A stretch of 64,000 nucleotides of DNA from Planctomycetota bacterium (GTDB taxonomy: Bacteria; Planctomycetota; Phycisphaerae; UBA1845), in NCBI GenBank assembly GCA_016200265.1, contig JACQFE010000053.1, forward strand, positions 1 to 64,000, read 5' to 3'. Made by a program: the position numbers and the translations under genes. Below are positions 19,642-28,039 of this stretch, in pieces (the stretch's first letter is position 1; each line of letters opens with the position of its first letter). The notes under the pieces are model-generated. The model was not told the DNA's origin. It ran no database searches and worked only from the letters and a program-made list of their open reading frames with translations.

Positions 19642-20778
19642 ATGACAATTCCGTTGGTCAATCTGAAGCGGCAGCATCAATCACTCGGCGCGGAAATTCG
19701 AAACGCCATCGAAAGCGTGATCGATCGGGGCGATTTTATTCTGGGTCGGGAGACGGCCGCGTTTGAAGAGGAGTTCGCCGCGTACTGTGGAGCGAAGCAC
19801 TGCATCGGCGTGGGCAATGGGCTCGACGCCCTTACTCTGGCACTGAAGGCACTCGGCATTGGTCCGGGCGATGAAGTCATTACGGTGGCGAACACGTTTG
19901 TGGCGACGGCCGTGGCGATCCAGCACACGGGGGCCACGCCGGTGCTGGTTGACCATGATCCGGACAACTACAATCTTGATCCTAAGCTTCTTCCCATCGC
20001 GTTGAGTCCGCGGACGCGTGCGATCGTTCCCGTCCACTTGTATGGTCGATGCGCGGACATGGATTCGATCAATGAATTCGCACGATCGCATAATCTCTAC
20101 GTGATCGAAGACGCGTGCCAGGCGCATGGAGCGACGTACAAGGGACGTCGTGCGGGGTCACTGGGTCATGCCGCCGCATTCAGTTTTTATCCGGGGAAAA
20201 ATCTCGGCGGGCTTGGCGACGGAGGGGCGGTGGTGACTTCCGATCTGGCGGTGGCGAATCATCTGCGGTCGGTGCGAAATTACGGCTCGACAGTCAAAAA
20301 TCACCATGCTGTTCGCGGGTACAACAGCCGTTTGGACAGCATTCAGGCCGCCGTCCTGCGGATCAAGTTGCGGCATCTTGAGGCGTGGAATTCTCGCCGC
20401 TGCCAATTGGCGAAACTCTATAGAAACGAGCTGTGCGACGCCCAATTGACGCTTCCGTCGGACGATGGCCATGAGGATCATGTCTATCACTTGTTCGTGG
20501 TGCGTGTGGCCAATCGCGATGCGGTCCTGGCGCGGCTGAAGGGGCAGGGGATCGAGTGCGGGATTCACTATCCGACGCCAGTTCATCAGCAGCCCGCGTT
20601 GGGTGAAGATTTCCGGCTGCCGCATTGTCCTGTTTATACGGAATCGTTCTGCCACGAAATCCTCTCACTGCCGATTTGTCCGTTTACCGAGGAATCCGAG
20701 GTGCAGGCGGTTGCGAGGGAACTCATTTCCGCGCTCGATGCCAGCGATGTCCGTGCAGCCGAACCGATGCTTTATTGA
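19642..20778 (+). CDS. DegT/DnrJ/EryC1/StrS-family PLP-dependent sugar aminotransferase
   Basis: ATG 19642 is preceded by TGAGGAG at 10 bases and gives MTIPLVNLKRQHQSLGAEI, the usual N-terminus of this family. Conserved parts include GNGLDALTLALKALGIGPGD, VPVHLYGRCADMD and EDACQAHGA. The PLP lysine lies in FSFYPGKNLGGLGDGG, followed by YNSRLDSIQAAVL. The length of 378 residues is normal. These enzymes put an amino group on a nucleotide-linked keto-sugar. The clustered radical SAM gene upstream suggests a shared small pathway, but no nucleotide-sugar gene is nearby. Confidence 0.93.
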   Translation: MTIPLVNLKRQHQSLGAEIRNAIESVIDRGDFILGRETAAFEEEFAAYCGAKHCIGVGNGLDALTLALKALGIGPGDEVITVANTFVATAVAIQHTGATPVLVDHDPDNYNLDPKLLPIALSPRTRAIVPVHLYGRCADMDSINEFARSHNLYVIEDACQAHGATYKGRRAGSLGHAAAFSFYPGKNLGGLGDGGAVVTSDLAVANHLRSVRNYGSTVKNHHAVRGYNSRLDSIQAAVLRIKLRHLEAWNSRRCQLAKLYRNELCDAQLTLPSDDGHEDHVYHLFVVRVANRDAVLARLKGQGIECGIHYPTPVHQQPALGEDFRLPHCPVYTESFCHEILSLPICPFTEESEVQAVARELISALDASDVRAAEPMLY

Positions 20779-20808
20779 TTGCGAATTGGTGATGCTGAGC
20801 GCTGGCGT

Positions 20809-20856
20809 TTCACCCTCACCCTGCCCTCCCCCTACGAGGAAGAGGGTTCCTCATCA
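20809..20856 (+). repeat. CCCTCACCCTGCCCTCCCCC-type repeat
   Basis: The sequence TTCACCCTCACCCTGCCCTC followed by CCCCTACGAGGAAGAGGG is a short GC-rich repeat of the PHPNPLP/LTLPSP kind seen between genes in many bacteria. It lies between the aminotransferase stop and the likely metallophosphoesterase start. The frame of the latter stays open across it, which artificially extends the open reading frame upstream. Confidence 0.6.
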
Positions 20857-20880
20857 ACCGATTTCCGATATAAAAGAACT

Positions 20881-21648
20881 GTGTCGAACAGCAGAGTCTT
20901 AGTTCGTCGAGAAGATGTCATGCTGGCGAATTGTCCTCCGGCGCTGGAGGGCATGCGCATCGCCCACGTCTCCGATCTGCACATGGGGCGGTGGAATGAG
21001 ATCCTCGCCGTCGCGCAGCAGGCACTTCTGACCACTGAATTCGATTTGCTATGTGTGACCGGCGATTTTGGGACGCGGAAGAAAATCTGGCCGCGTTCCG
21101 CGGAATTGGCCAAGCGATTTTTCACGCCGCTGGCGGAACGCCACGTCGTCTATGCCGTTCTCGGAAACCATGATCATCCGGGAATCGCGGAGCACACGGC
21201 CCCACCGATTACGTTTCTCCGCAATCGCGTGGTTGAGGTGTCGTTCAACGGTGGGAAATTATTGTTATTGGGTATCGAACCAACGAAGCCGTTCGACGGT
21301 CATCTCGCCGAAGTGATGCCCATGAACGGCGCTCCAAGGCCGGCAATCCTTCTTTCGCATTATCCTTCATCCGCAAATCGGATCCGCGAAAACACAATCG
21401 ATCTTGTGCTTTCAGGGCATACACATGGCGGGCAGGTTCGGTTTCCCGTGCTGGGGTGCGTTTGGGCTCACGATGACATTCCACGGCACATGGCCCGAGG
21501 TTTGCACCGTCTGAGGAACACGATGCTGCACGTGAGCGCGGGACTCGGCCGTTCGTATCCAATTCCGATTCGAATCAACTGCCCGCCTGAGATTTCGATT
21601 CTGACCTTGCGGCGATCGCCGCTTCCCAATCCTGCTTCGAAAAGCTGA
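20881..21648 (+). CDS. Calcineurin-like metallophosphoesterase (YaeI-like)
   Basis: The dimetal motifs are all present in order: SDLHMG, GDFG, GNHDH, SHYPSS and GHTHGGQ. The layout fits the YaeI-type branch, which hydrolyses phosphoesters near the membrane (in E. coli, a UDP-2,3-diacylglucosamine-type or generic phosphodiesterase; the substrate here is unknown). GTG 20881 (SNSRVLVRREDVMLANCPP) is preferred because the open frame upstream to TTG 20779 translates a repeat (LTLPSPYEEEG). The last 74 bases overlap the 3' end of the convergent exosortase accessory gene. Confidence 0.85.
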   Translation: MSNSRVLVRREDVMLANCPPALEGMRIAHVSDLHMGRWNEILAVAQQALLTTEFDLLCVTGDFGTRKKIWPRSAELAKRFFTPLAERHVVYAVLGNHDHPGIAEHTAPPITFLRNRVVEVSFNGGKLLLLGIEPTKPFDGHLAEVMPMNGAPRPAILLSHYPSSANRIRENTIDLVLSGHTHGGQVRFPVLGCVWAHDDIPRHMARGLHRLRNTMLHVSAGLGRSYPIPIRINCPPEISILTLRRSPLPNPASKS

Positions 21649-22183
21649 CCAGGAGCCAGACCAGGATGGCTATGATGTAGGTAAGGGCGGGCGAGTCGCA
21701 CGTTGCCAGGAGCAGTATTTCGGCGAACTTTGCCATTCTCTCACCCAGGTGAATCACGCCGCCGGCATACATCCCGTATCCAATTGCCACGGCAATGCGA
21801 ACAATGACGAAGAACTGGATCAGAACGAGTGAGGCGATCAGTGCTCGAAGACGATTTCTTCGACGACCTGGAATGGCAAGGACCAGGGTCAGCATTGCTG
21901 CTGTTGGAAGATAGCCAAAGGCTCGCGAACTGTATTCGCCGTGCCAGCGGTTGTTTGTAACGGGATTCCGCATTGACATTTGGATGTCCCAGTCGGCATG
22001 CTCTTCAGGCGGCGTATCAAGCGATACGTATTCCTTCAGGCCAACAACGCCGATCAGCGCGTTCGCGCTGCCGCGAAAGAATTTTGCGTAACCGGGCTTC
22101 AGCCCCGGCCAGGGGGCGATCAGGATTCCATAGACGATGACCAACCGCACCACAAACGCACGAAGCGTCTCACGGCGCAGCAT
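21575..22183 (-). CDS. Exosortase H-associated membrane protein (probable)
   Basis: This 202-residue protein has about four hydrophobic helices (VVRLVIVYGILIAPW, AAMLTLVLAIPG, LIASLVLIQFFVIVRIAVAIG, ALTYIIAILVWLLVSF). Between the first two is a larger loop (PEEHADWDIQMSMRNP) that probably lies outside the cytoplasm. The gene overlaps the 3' end of the XrtH exosortase gene by 14 bases in the same orientation, so the two are translationally linked. A small membrane partner of this size next to XrtH has been described as exosortase H-associated. Sequence identity to that family cannot be confirmed here, so the call rests mainly on position and topology. Confidence 0.65.
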   Translation of the reverse strand: MLRRETLRAFVVRLVIVYGILIAPWPGLKPGYAKFFRGSANALIGVVGLKEYVSLDTPPEEHADWDIQMSMRNPVTNNRWHGEYSSRAFGYLPTAAMLTLVLAIPGRRRNRLRALIASLVLIQFFVIVRIAVAIGYGMYAGGVIHLGERMAKFAEILLLATCDSPALTYIIAILVWLLVSFSKQDWEAAIAARSESKSQAGS

Positions 22184-22694
22184 TGGGATCCTCCGACGGC
22201 GGGCGTGCCACCGCCAAAGCCCATCCGATCCACATAATCAACGGCAGAAAGATGAATGCGGCCTGCCACACGTCGATGTGCAACAATTCAAAATAATTGG
22301 GAAAGTAGCAGCCGGAGTAAAACAACGTGATGATCCGCACCAGATTGAGGAGCAACAAGATCGCCGTGCCGAGGAAAATAGGCGTCAGGCGTTTGCGGAT
22401 CGGCACGTTGACGGGGCTTACGAGCATGGCGAATACGTAGAACGCGATCGGTTGGATCGCGTCACAACCGTGCTTGATCTCCAGGCCAAAGCGGCTGGAT
22501 GATAGATACTCTCTGCTGGAGGTGGCGCCTTCACCGAATAATCGAAGGAAAAACGCGCAGGCGCGGGCGTTCCAGGAGAGATACGACTCGAAGGGTCTGC
22601 TTTCGGCGATGAACAAGTAGAACGCGGCGTTGAACACAATGGTCAGGAGAGTCAGCAGGAATACGAAGCGTACGATGGGATGACGGAGTGACAT
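22170..22694 (-). CDS. xrtH: Exosortase H (IPTL-CTERM-specific), polytopic membrane transpeptidase/protease
   Basis: This 174-residue integral membrane protein carries the exosortase triad: Cys77 in FGLEIKHGCDAIQ, Arg120 in LLLNLVRIITLFYSG and His139 in YFELLHIDVWQA. The short length and the end FEllHxxxWQA...PLIMWIGWA fit XrtH, the class that recognises IPTLxxWG-type C-terminal signals. It should cleave such tails at the membrane and pass the protein on to the surface. Three proteins in this window (15287, 25352, 55878) have matching tails. The gene overlaps its accessory gene downstream and lies 161 bases after a thioredoxin-like gene on the same strand. Confidence 0.85.
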   Translation of the reverse strand: MSLRHPIVRFVFLLTLLTIVFNAAFYLFIAESRPFESYLSWNARACAFFLRLFGEGATSSREYLSSSRFGLEIKHGCDAIQPIAFYVFAMLVSPVNVPIRKRLTPIFLGTAILLLLNLVRIITLFYSGCYFPNYFELLHIDVWQAAFIFLPLIMWIGWALAVARPPSEDPNAAP

Positions 22695-22784
22695 CGGCTT
22701 GTCAGTTCTTTCGTTCGGACGCCACCACCACTTGAGGATGCGCGATCACTTCTGCCGCCTCTTCGAGGCTATTGTGCCGGTTCC

Positions 22785-22850
22785 GCCTGATTCCGGGGGG
22801 TTCGCTTCACCCCCGGCTACAGTCCTGCGCCCTTTCGGGGCTCAAGGGGT
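22785..22850 (+). repeat. GGTTCGCTTCACCCCCGGCT-type repeat
   Basis: CCGGGGGGTTCGCTTCACCC, then CGGCTACAGTCCTGCGCC and CTTTCGGGGCTCAA, is an imperfect palindromic repeat of a type frequent in planctomycete intergenic DNA. It sits directly downstream of the thioredoxin-like gene (minus strand) and could also act as an attenuating hairpin, though it lacks a T-tract. Confidence 0.55.
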
Positions 22851-22855
22851 GTACT

Positions 22856-23923
22856 TCACCCGCGAAGCTTCTTGCACTGCTGGTAATAAGCGAGCGTGGC
22901 CTTGAGCGGGTCCTTCTCGGCTTCGCCGCCAAGCGAAAGAGCTTCTTCCTGAATTTTGATGGCCTTGTCGAGGTCGCCGATTTGATACAAAGCGCGGGCG
23001 TAAATCTCGGCGGCCGAGCTTGCTCGCGGCTGCGTAGCATCGTAACACGCCTTGGCCGCTTCCAGTGCAAGGTCGGGCAGTCGCGTCGCGAAGTCGTCAT
23101 TCGTGCTCAAGCTCATCGCGAGCACGTGCATGGCCTTTGCGTTGCCGTGATTCGCATCGATGTCGGCGCGGACCCATTTTTTGTATCGGTCGGCGTACTT
23201 TGAATCTGTCGTATAAAGCCCGGCCAATAACTGCATGGCCGTCTCGTTCGCGGGATCCATCTTCAAGATTTCCTCGACACCCTTCCAGACCTCGTCCATT
23301 TTTCCCATCTGGTAGGCGACTTCGAGGGCCTGGAATTTCTCGTCCAACATCTGGTCTTTTGCAGCATTCGCTTTGGCGACTGCAAGATCATACTTGCCCG
23401 CAATAACCTGACCCAGAACAGAATCGAGCTCGGGATCGAGCGGGCTTCCTTGCCAGACGATCTTGTTTTCCTTATTGACGACGAAGGCATGTGGGATGCC
23501 GATGGCACCGGAACTGTTCATGTACGCGTCGGTCGTCTTGCCGTCATCATCCATGGCCACCGTGTAGGACATGTCCTTGCCTTGAGACTTTACGAAGTCG
23601 CGAATCTCGGTGGGGGAGTTGCGAAGCGGGTCAGGATCGGTGACGCCGATGATGACAAGGTCCTTCTTGTATTTCTCCTGATATTTGCTGAGCAAAGGGA
23701 TGCTCGCTTTACAGGGTCCGCACCAGGTGGCCCAGAATTCCACGATGTGAAGTTTTTGTGCGGCGTCCTTCTTGATGTTCACAGCATCGCCGCGAACCCA
23801 CTCCTTGATGGAAAGGGTTGGGGCCGGATCGCCGATGCCGAGCGTCGTGCCTTCGGCACGTGCCAAGCCGAGCATTGAAGGAATTGCCATAAGTACGCAG
23901 GCTGTGCGAATAACTATCTTCAT
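22856..23923 (-). CDS. TlpA-like thioredoxin-domain protein with TPR-like C-terminal half
   Basis: It has a signal peptide (VLMAIPSMLGLARA), then a redoxin domain (IGDPAPTLSIKEWV) with the active site FWATWCGPCKASIPLL and the cis-Pro loop GIPHAFVVNKENKI. From about residue 190 the protein is helical and repetitive (EKFQALEVAYQMGKMDEVWK, AMQLLAGLYTTD, AEIYARALYQIGDLDKAI), resembling tetratricopeptide repeats. It is probably an envelope thiol-disulfide reductase that also binds partners. It is upstream of xrtH on the same strand, and all three IPTL-tailed proteins here are Cys-rich, so a role in their folding is conceivable but unproven. Confidence 0.88.
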   Translation of the reverse strand: MKIVIRTACVLMAIPSMLGLARAEGTTLGIGDPAPTLSIKEWVRGDAVNIKKDAAQKLHIVEFWATWCGPCKASIPLLSKYQEKYKKDLVIIGVTDPDPLRNSPTEIRDFVKSQGKDMSYTVAMDDDGKTTDAYMNSSGAIGIPHAFVVNKENKIVWQGSPLDPELDSVLGQVIAGKYDLAVAKANAAKDQMLDEKFQALEVAYQMGKMDEVWKGVEEILKMDPANETAMQLLAGLYTTDSKYADRYKKWVRADIDANHGNAKAMHVLAMSLSTNDDFATRLPDLALEAAKACYDATQPRASSAAEIYARALYQIGDLDKAIKIQEEALSLGGEAEKDPLKATLAYYQQCKKLRG

Positions 23924-23956
23924 CGATGGTGTTTCCTGATTCTCTTAGAAATCACG

Positions 23957-25138
23957 TCAAACGGCGGCGGCGAGCGACTGTCGCGCCCCGAGCTTTCGCA
24001 GTCGGCGGCAAGCCTCTTCCAGATCACCCATTTTCTTGGCGAAGCAGAATCTCAACTGATTGTCGCCCAAGGTCGGGTCGCGATAGAACGCCGATCCCGG
24101 AACCGACGCGACGCCCACTTGATTGAGAATCGATTCGGTCGCCGCAGTGGCGGTGCCCCAACGCCCGTTCTCGAAGGCGGCCAGCATGTAATAGCTTCCA
24201 TCAGGCACAAACGGAGTGAAGCCGATGGAACGAAGCGTATCCGCCAAAAGCTGCCTCTTGGCCAAATAATCCGCTCGCATTTCAATGTAGTAGGACTCGG
24301 GCAGATTCATTCCGCCGACGGTTCCATATTGAAGCGGCGCGGGAGCGCAGATGTACAACAAGTCGTTGACCACGGCAACGCGATCGAGTGCTTCGGCCGG
24401 TCCAATGGTGTATCCGACGCGCCAGCCGGTGACGGCGTAAGTCTTCGACGCGCCGCTCATGGTGAACGTTCGTCCGCGGGCTTCCGGAAACCGCGCGATG
24501 CTGATGTGCTCTTTGCCATACGTGATGTATTCGTAAATTTCGTCGGTCGCGATCCACAGATCGTGTTTTTCAGCGACGCGGGCGATGCCGCGAAGTTCCT
24601 CTTCGGTGAAAACTTTTCCGCTCGGATTCGCGGGGGTGCAAAGCACGATCATGCGCGTCTTCGGCGTGATTGCGGCCTCAAGCTCGGCTTGCGTATACGA
24701 CCAGCTCGGCGGCTTGAGATCAACGAATCGCGCCGTGATGCCGAAGAGTTTCAGCAGGTTCACGTGATAGCCGTAGAACGGCGAGAACACGATCACTTCA
24801 TCGCTGGGATTCAAAGTGGAAAGGGCGACGCACGCAAATGAGCCGGCCGATCCAACGTTGACGCAGATTTCGGCTTCAGGATCGCACGTCACCTTGTTGA
24901 AGTCGCGCATTTTACGGGCGATGGCCTGACGGAGTTCGGTGATGCCACGGAGGTTGGTGTAACTGGCTCGATCTTCGTCGATGGCCCGTTTCGCGGCGTC
25001 CTTGACCGCATCCGGCGCCGGCTGGTCGCAGACCCCTTGGGAGAGGTTGACTCCGTTCATCGCGCCACAGATGGCCGAATAACGACGGATATCCGACTGC
25101 TTGATTGTCTTGACACGATCCGCAAACTGCCGATTCAT
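23957..25138 (-). CDS. PLP-dependent aminotransferase, class I fold (aspartate/kynurenine-type)
   Basis: The 393-residue protein starts at ATG 25138 with a strong AAGGAGGTG ribosome binding site. It shows the class I pattern: NLSQGVCDQPAP, SYTNLRGITELRQAIARKM, NVGSAGSFACVALSTLNPSD, LCTPANPSGKVFTEEEL, DEIYEYITYG, the PLP lysine in SGASKTYAVTGWRVGYTIG and the C-terminal arginine motif NQLRFCFAK. It is a cytoplasmic amino-acid aminotransferase. The closest type is aspartate or kynurenine/glutamine transaminase, which cannot be separated by eye. Confidence 0.92.
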   Translation of the reverse strand: MNRQFADRVKTIKQSDIRRYSAICGAMNGVNLSQGVCDQPAPDAVKDAAKRAIDEDRASYTNLRGITELRQAIARKMRDFNKVTCDPEAEICVNVGSAGSFACVALSTLNPSDEVIVFSPFYGYHVNLLKLFGITARFVDLKPPSWSYTQAELEAAITPKTRMIVLCTPANPSGKVFTEEELRGIARVAEKHDLWIATDEIYEYITYGKEHISIARFPEARGRTFTMSGASKTYAVTGWRVGYTIGPAEALDRVAVVNDLLYICAPAPLQYGTVGGMNLPESYYIEMRADYLAKRQLLADTLRSIGFTPFVPDGSYYMLAAFENGRWGTATAATESILNQVGVASVPGSAFYRDPTLGDNQLRFCFAKKMGDLEEACRRLRKLGARQSLAAAV

Positions 25139-25351
25139 CAGGCACCTCCTTCAACGCGTCGCCCGGGGCGACCGGGACTCCATTCCCATTCAACGAGCAT
25201 ACGGTATGCAGTATAAATGGGTTGTCTAGGAAAGCCAATGGATTCCGGGCTGCAAAGCTCGTTAGTTGTCAGATATCGTCCGATCCGACGCAAAAACGGC
25301 AGCGATTTCGAGTCTTGCTTTCGACATCGTGAGCTGCGGACTTGTTACGAT

Positions 25352-27847
25352 TTAGCGAAGCGATTCTGCGCGGCGGCGAAACGCCAACTTGGCTCCGTTG
25401 AGCATTAGCAGCACAAGGACTGCCAATCCCCACTGACTCACCGCGGGAATCGCGTTGGGCACGCATTGGCGCGCGGCCTCATTGCAGTGCTCATTGTTCG
25501 CGCCGCATGGCCGAATGCCCGCAACGCATCCGACTTGTGCATCACAAGTCTCCACGCCATTGCAGAATAGGCCATCATCGCAGTTGAGCGGCTGGCCCGA
25601 GCGGCAACCGGCATTCGGATCGCAGATTTCAGCGCCGTTGCAAGCGTTGCCGTCGCTGCACGCCGCGTTGTTGGGCGTGTGCGTGCACATGCCTTGTGGA
25701 TCGACGCAAGCATCCACGGTGCAAGCGACGTTGCCGTAACAATTGAGCGGCGTGCCGGCGAGACAGGTGTGGCTCGGACCGCAGGTCTCGACGCCGTTGC
25801 AGGCGTTGCCGTCATCGCACATACCACAACTTCCGCCACAGCCGTCATCGCCACAGGTCGCGCCGTTGCAATTGGGAATGCATGCGCACGGAATATCCGC
25901 GCATACAGCATTCTCCATCCACGTTTGCTCAGCCTGGCTACAGTTAATCTCCAGGACACCGTCGCGACAACCTCGGTCTATTCCATATGTGTCGCAGCAA
26001 GCGCCCGTCGCTCCAGTTCCTCGAATCCCCAGGCTTTGATATGCGCCTGCGGCTACGGCTACAAAGCCTGCATTGGGTTCGGGAACTTCGGCTTCGCCGA
26101 GACCGCTCCCTCCCCAGGCCACGATGTAGCCGTCCGCCTTGAGCCCCAGGCTGTGCCGCAGGCCTGCGGCGATGCCCACGAAACCTTCATTGGAGAGGGG
26201 AACGTTCGTTTGACCATAGTAGTTGTATCCCCAGGCCACGATGGATCCGTCAGCCTTCAGGCCCAGGCTGTGAAGAGCGCCTGCCGCCACGGCCACAAAG
26301 CCTGTATTGGGTGCAGGAACGTTGCATTGACCGTAGTCTTGATTGTAACCGGAGCAGCCCCACGCCACGACGGAGCCGTCGGCCTTGAGGCCCAAACTGT
26401 GCAACCAATGTGCGTCGATGGCGATGAAGCCTGTGTTGGGCGCGGGAATATCGGTTTGACCATATGAGTTGTCTCCCCAAGCCACGATGGAGCCGTCGGC
26501 CTTCAGCCCCAGGCTATATAAATGGCCTGCAGCGATCCCCACGAAGCCCGTATTGGGCGCGGGGACGTTACATTGACCATAGTCGTATGGACTTCCACAT
26601 CCCCAGGCCACGATGGAGCCGTCGGACTTGAGCCCGAGGCTGTCGTATCCGCCCGCGGCGATGGCGATGAAATCGGCATTGGGCGCAGGAACGCCCGTAT
26701 GACTATTGTAACTGTCTCCCCACTCGACTATCGATCCGTCGGCCTTGAGCCCGAGGGTGTGACTCCCAGCAGGATACAAGCCAGCCCCTGTTGTATCGAT
26801 GCGCACGAAGCCGGTATTGGGATCAGGGCCGTTCGTCTGACCATCGTAGGTGGCTCCCCACACGACGATCGATCCGTCGCCCTTCAGCCCCACACTGTGA
26901 AACTCGCCTCCGGCAACGCCCACGAAGCCCATATTGGACCCGGGGACGTTCGTCTGACCGTATTGGTTGTCTCCCCATGCGACGATCGATCCGTCGGCTT
27001 TCAGCCCTAGGTTGTGATAGAAGCCTGCGGCGACGCTAACGAAGCCCGTATTGGGCGCGGGGACATTGATCTCACCGTAGAAGTTCTCTCCCCACGCCAC
27101 GATCGATCCGTCGGCCTTGAGTCCCAGGCTGTGCCACCCGCCTGCGGCAACGGCCACAAATCCGTCGTTGGGTGCGGGAACATTAGTTTGACCATAGACG
27201 TTCCATCCCCAGGCCACAACCGAGCCGTCAGCCTTCAGGCCCAGACTGTGACGGTCACCTGCAGCCACGGCGATGAAGCCGCTATTGGGTAATGGAACAT
27301 TGCACTGACCGAAATTACCGTCGGGTGGAGCACATCCCCAAGCCTCTATGGAGCCGTCAGACCTTAGGCCCAGGCTATGAATCCCGCCGGCGGCAATGGC
27401 TACGAAGCCGCTATTGGGCAAGGGGACGTTCAACTGAAAGTAGCTGTTGTCTCCCCACTCGATGATCGATCCGTCGGCCATGAGCCCGAGGCTGTGACCC
27501 CCACTAGGAAAAGCGCTGTGATTCCCGCCAGCGGCAACGCTCACGAAGCCTGCGTTCGGCGCGGGGACGTTCGTCTGACCATAATAGTTGTCTCCCCAGG
27601 CGACGATCGATCCGTCGGCCTTGAGCCCCAAACTGTGATTCAAGCCTGCGGCGACTTGTGTGAAAGGTCCGGTCAGGTCTACCGCGAAAACATGCGAACC
27701 CCAACCAACGATCGAGCCTTGCGGCGGATCGGCGACGACAATGCCAGTGGGTGTCACGGCGAAACCAAGAAGCGCACAAACCAATCCTCTTTGGAGCAAG
27801 TGTTCCGAACGGATGAACTGCACAACGGATGAAATCGCTCGACGCAT
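25352..27847 (-). CDS. Secreted RCC1-repeat propeller protein with Cys-rich region and IPTL-CTERM sorting signal
   Basis: ATG 27847 follows GGAGGGGGTC and yields a signal peptide (GLVCALLGFAVTPTGIVVA). Residues about 60-590 are 13 near-identical units of about 39 residues (GLKADGSIVAWGDNYYGQTN, VPAPNTGFVAVAAG, HSL), the RCC1 type, probably folding as one or two seven-bladed propellers. Then comes a Cys-rich region (CGDDGCGGSCGMCDDGNACN and three similar units). The end AIPAVSQWGLAVLVLLMLNG with RRRAESLR is a textbook XrtH sorting signal. It is expected to be exported, processed and displayed on the surface. The repeats are also highly similar at DNA level, implying recent expansion or recombination. 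Confidence 0.9.
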   Translation of the reverse strand: MRRAISSVVQFIRSEHLLQRGLVCALLGFAVTPTGIVVADPPQGSIVGWGSHVFAVDLTGPFTQVAAGLNHSLGLKADGSIVAWGDNYYGQTNVPAPNAGFVSVAAGGNHSAFPSGGHSLGLMADGSIIEWGDNSYFQLNVPLPNSGFVAIAAGGIHSLGLRSDGSIEAWGCAPPDGNFGQCNVPLPNSGFIAVAAGDRHSLGLKADGSVVAWGWNVYGQTNVPAPNDGFVAVAAGGWHSLGLKADGSIVAWGENFYGEINVPAPNTGFVSVAAGFYHNLGLKADGSIVAWGDNQYGQTNVPGSNMGFVGVAGGEFHSVGLKGDGSIVVWGATYDGQTNGPDPNTGFVRIDTTGAGLYPAGSHTLGLKADGSIVEWGDSYNSHTGVPAPNADFIAIAAGGYDSLGLKSDGSIVAWGCGSPYDYGQCNVPAPNTGFVGIAAGHLYSLGLKADGSIVAWGDNSYGQTDIPAPNTGFIAIDAHWLHSLGLKADGSVVAWGCSGYNQDYGQCNVPAPNTGFVAVAAGALHSLGLKADGSIVAWGYNYYGQTNVPLSNEGFVGIAAGLRHSLGLKADGYIVAWGGSGLGEAEVPEPNAGFVAVAAGAYQSLGIRGTGATGACCDTYGIDRGCRDGVLEINCSQAEQTWMENAVCADIPCACIPNCNGATCGDDGCGGSCGMCDDGNACNGVETCGPSHTCLAGTPLNCYGNVACTVDACVDPQGMCTHTPNNAACSDGNACNGAEICDPNAGCRSGQPLNCDDGLFCNGVETCDAQVGCVAGIRPCGANNEHCNEAARQCVPNAIPAVSQWGLAVLVLLMLNGAKLAFRRRAESLR
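26090..27640 (-). repeat. Coding tandem repeats, about 13 units with a basic period of about 117 bp
   Basis: Each unit contains ATCGATCCGTCGGCCTTGAG (or a close variant) and GCCTGTATTGGGCGCGGGAA-like blocks when read on the plus strand. Unit length varies by multiples of 3 where short residue insertions occur (GCAPPDGNFGQC, GSPYDYGQC, SGYNQDYGQC), so the reading frame is kept. They encode the RCC1 blades of the surrounding gene. Confidence 0.9.
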
Positions 27848-27968
27848 GACCCCCTCCTTTCGAAATAATTCAGCGGTTCCGGCCTGGCGAATGATTCGTC
27901 TGTGATTCTACTGAATTCGAGAACGCGATGCTAGTGGATCGACACACCCATTATTGCGGGTTCCAACC

Positions 27969-27994
27969 ACCGCTTCCTTACGGGCGCGGCTCGG
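27969..27994 (+). repeat. GCGCGGCTCGG repeat, copy 1
   Basis: ACCGCTTCCTTACGGGCGCG followed by GCTCGG. The same element occurs at 44472-44497 (one base differs) and in inverted orientation at 45852-45876. It lies in the 190-base gap between the RCC1 protein and ada. Confidence 0.8.
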
Positions 27995-28039
27995 AAAAAA
28001 AGGATCGACCCCGCAGATTAGGTGGTGTCGAACCACTAG

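Noticed and set aside
26090-27640. Regularly spaced near-identical units on the plus strand resembling a CRISPR array
   Set aside because: The units are ~117 bp, keep frame with the minus-strand gene and encode RCC1 blades; there are no short direct repeats with unique spacers and no cas genes.
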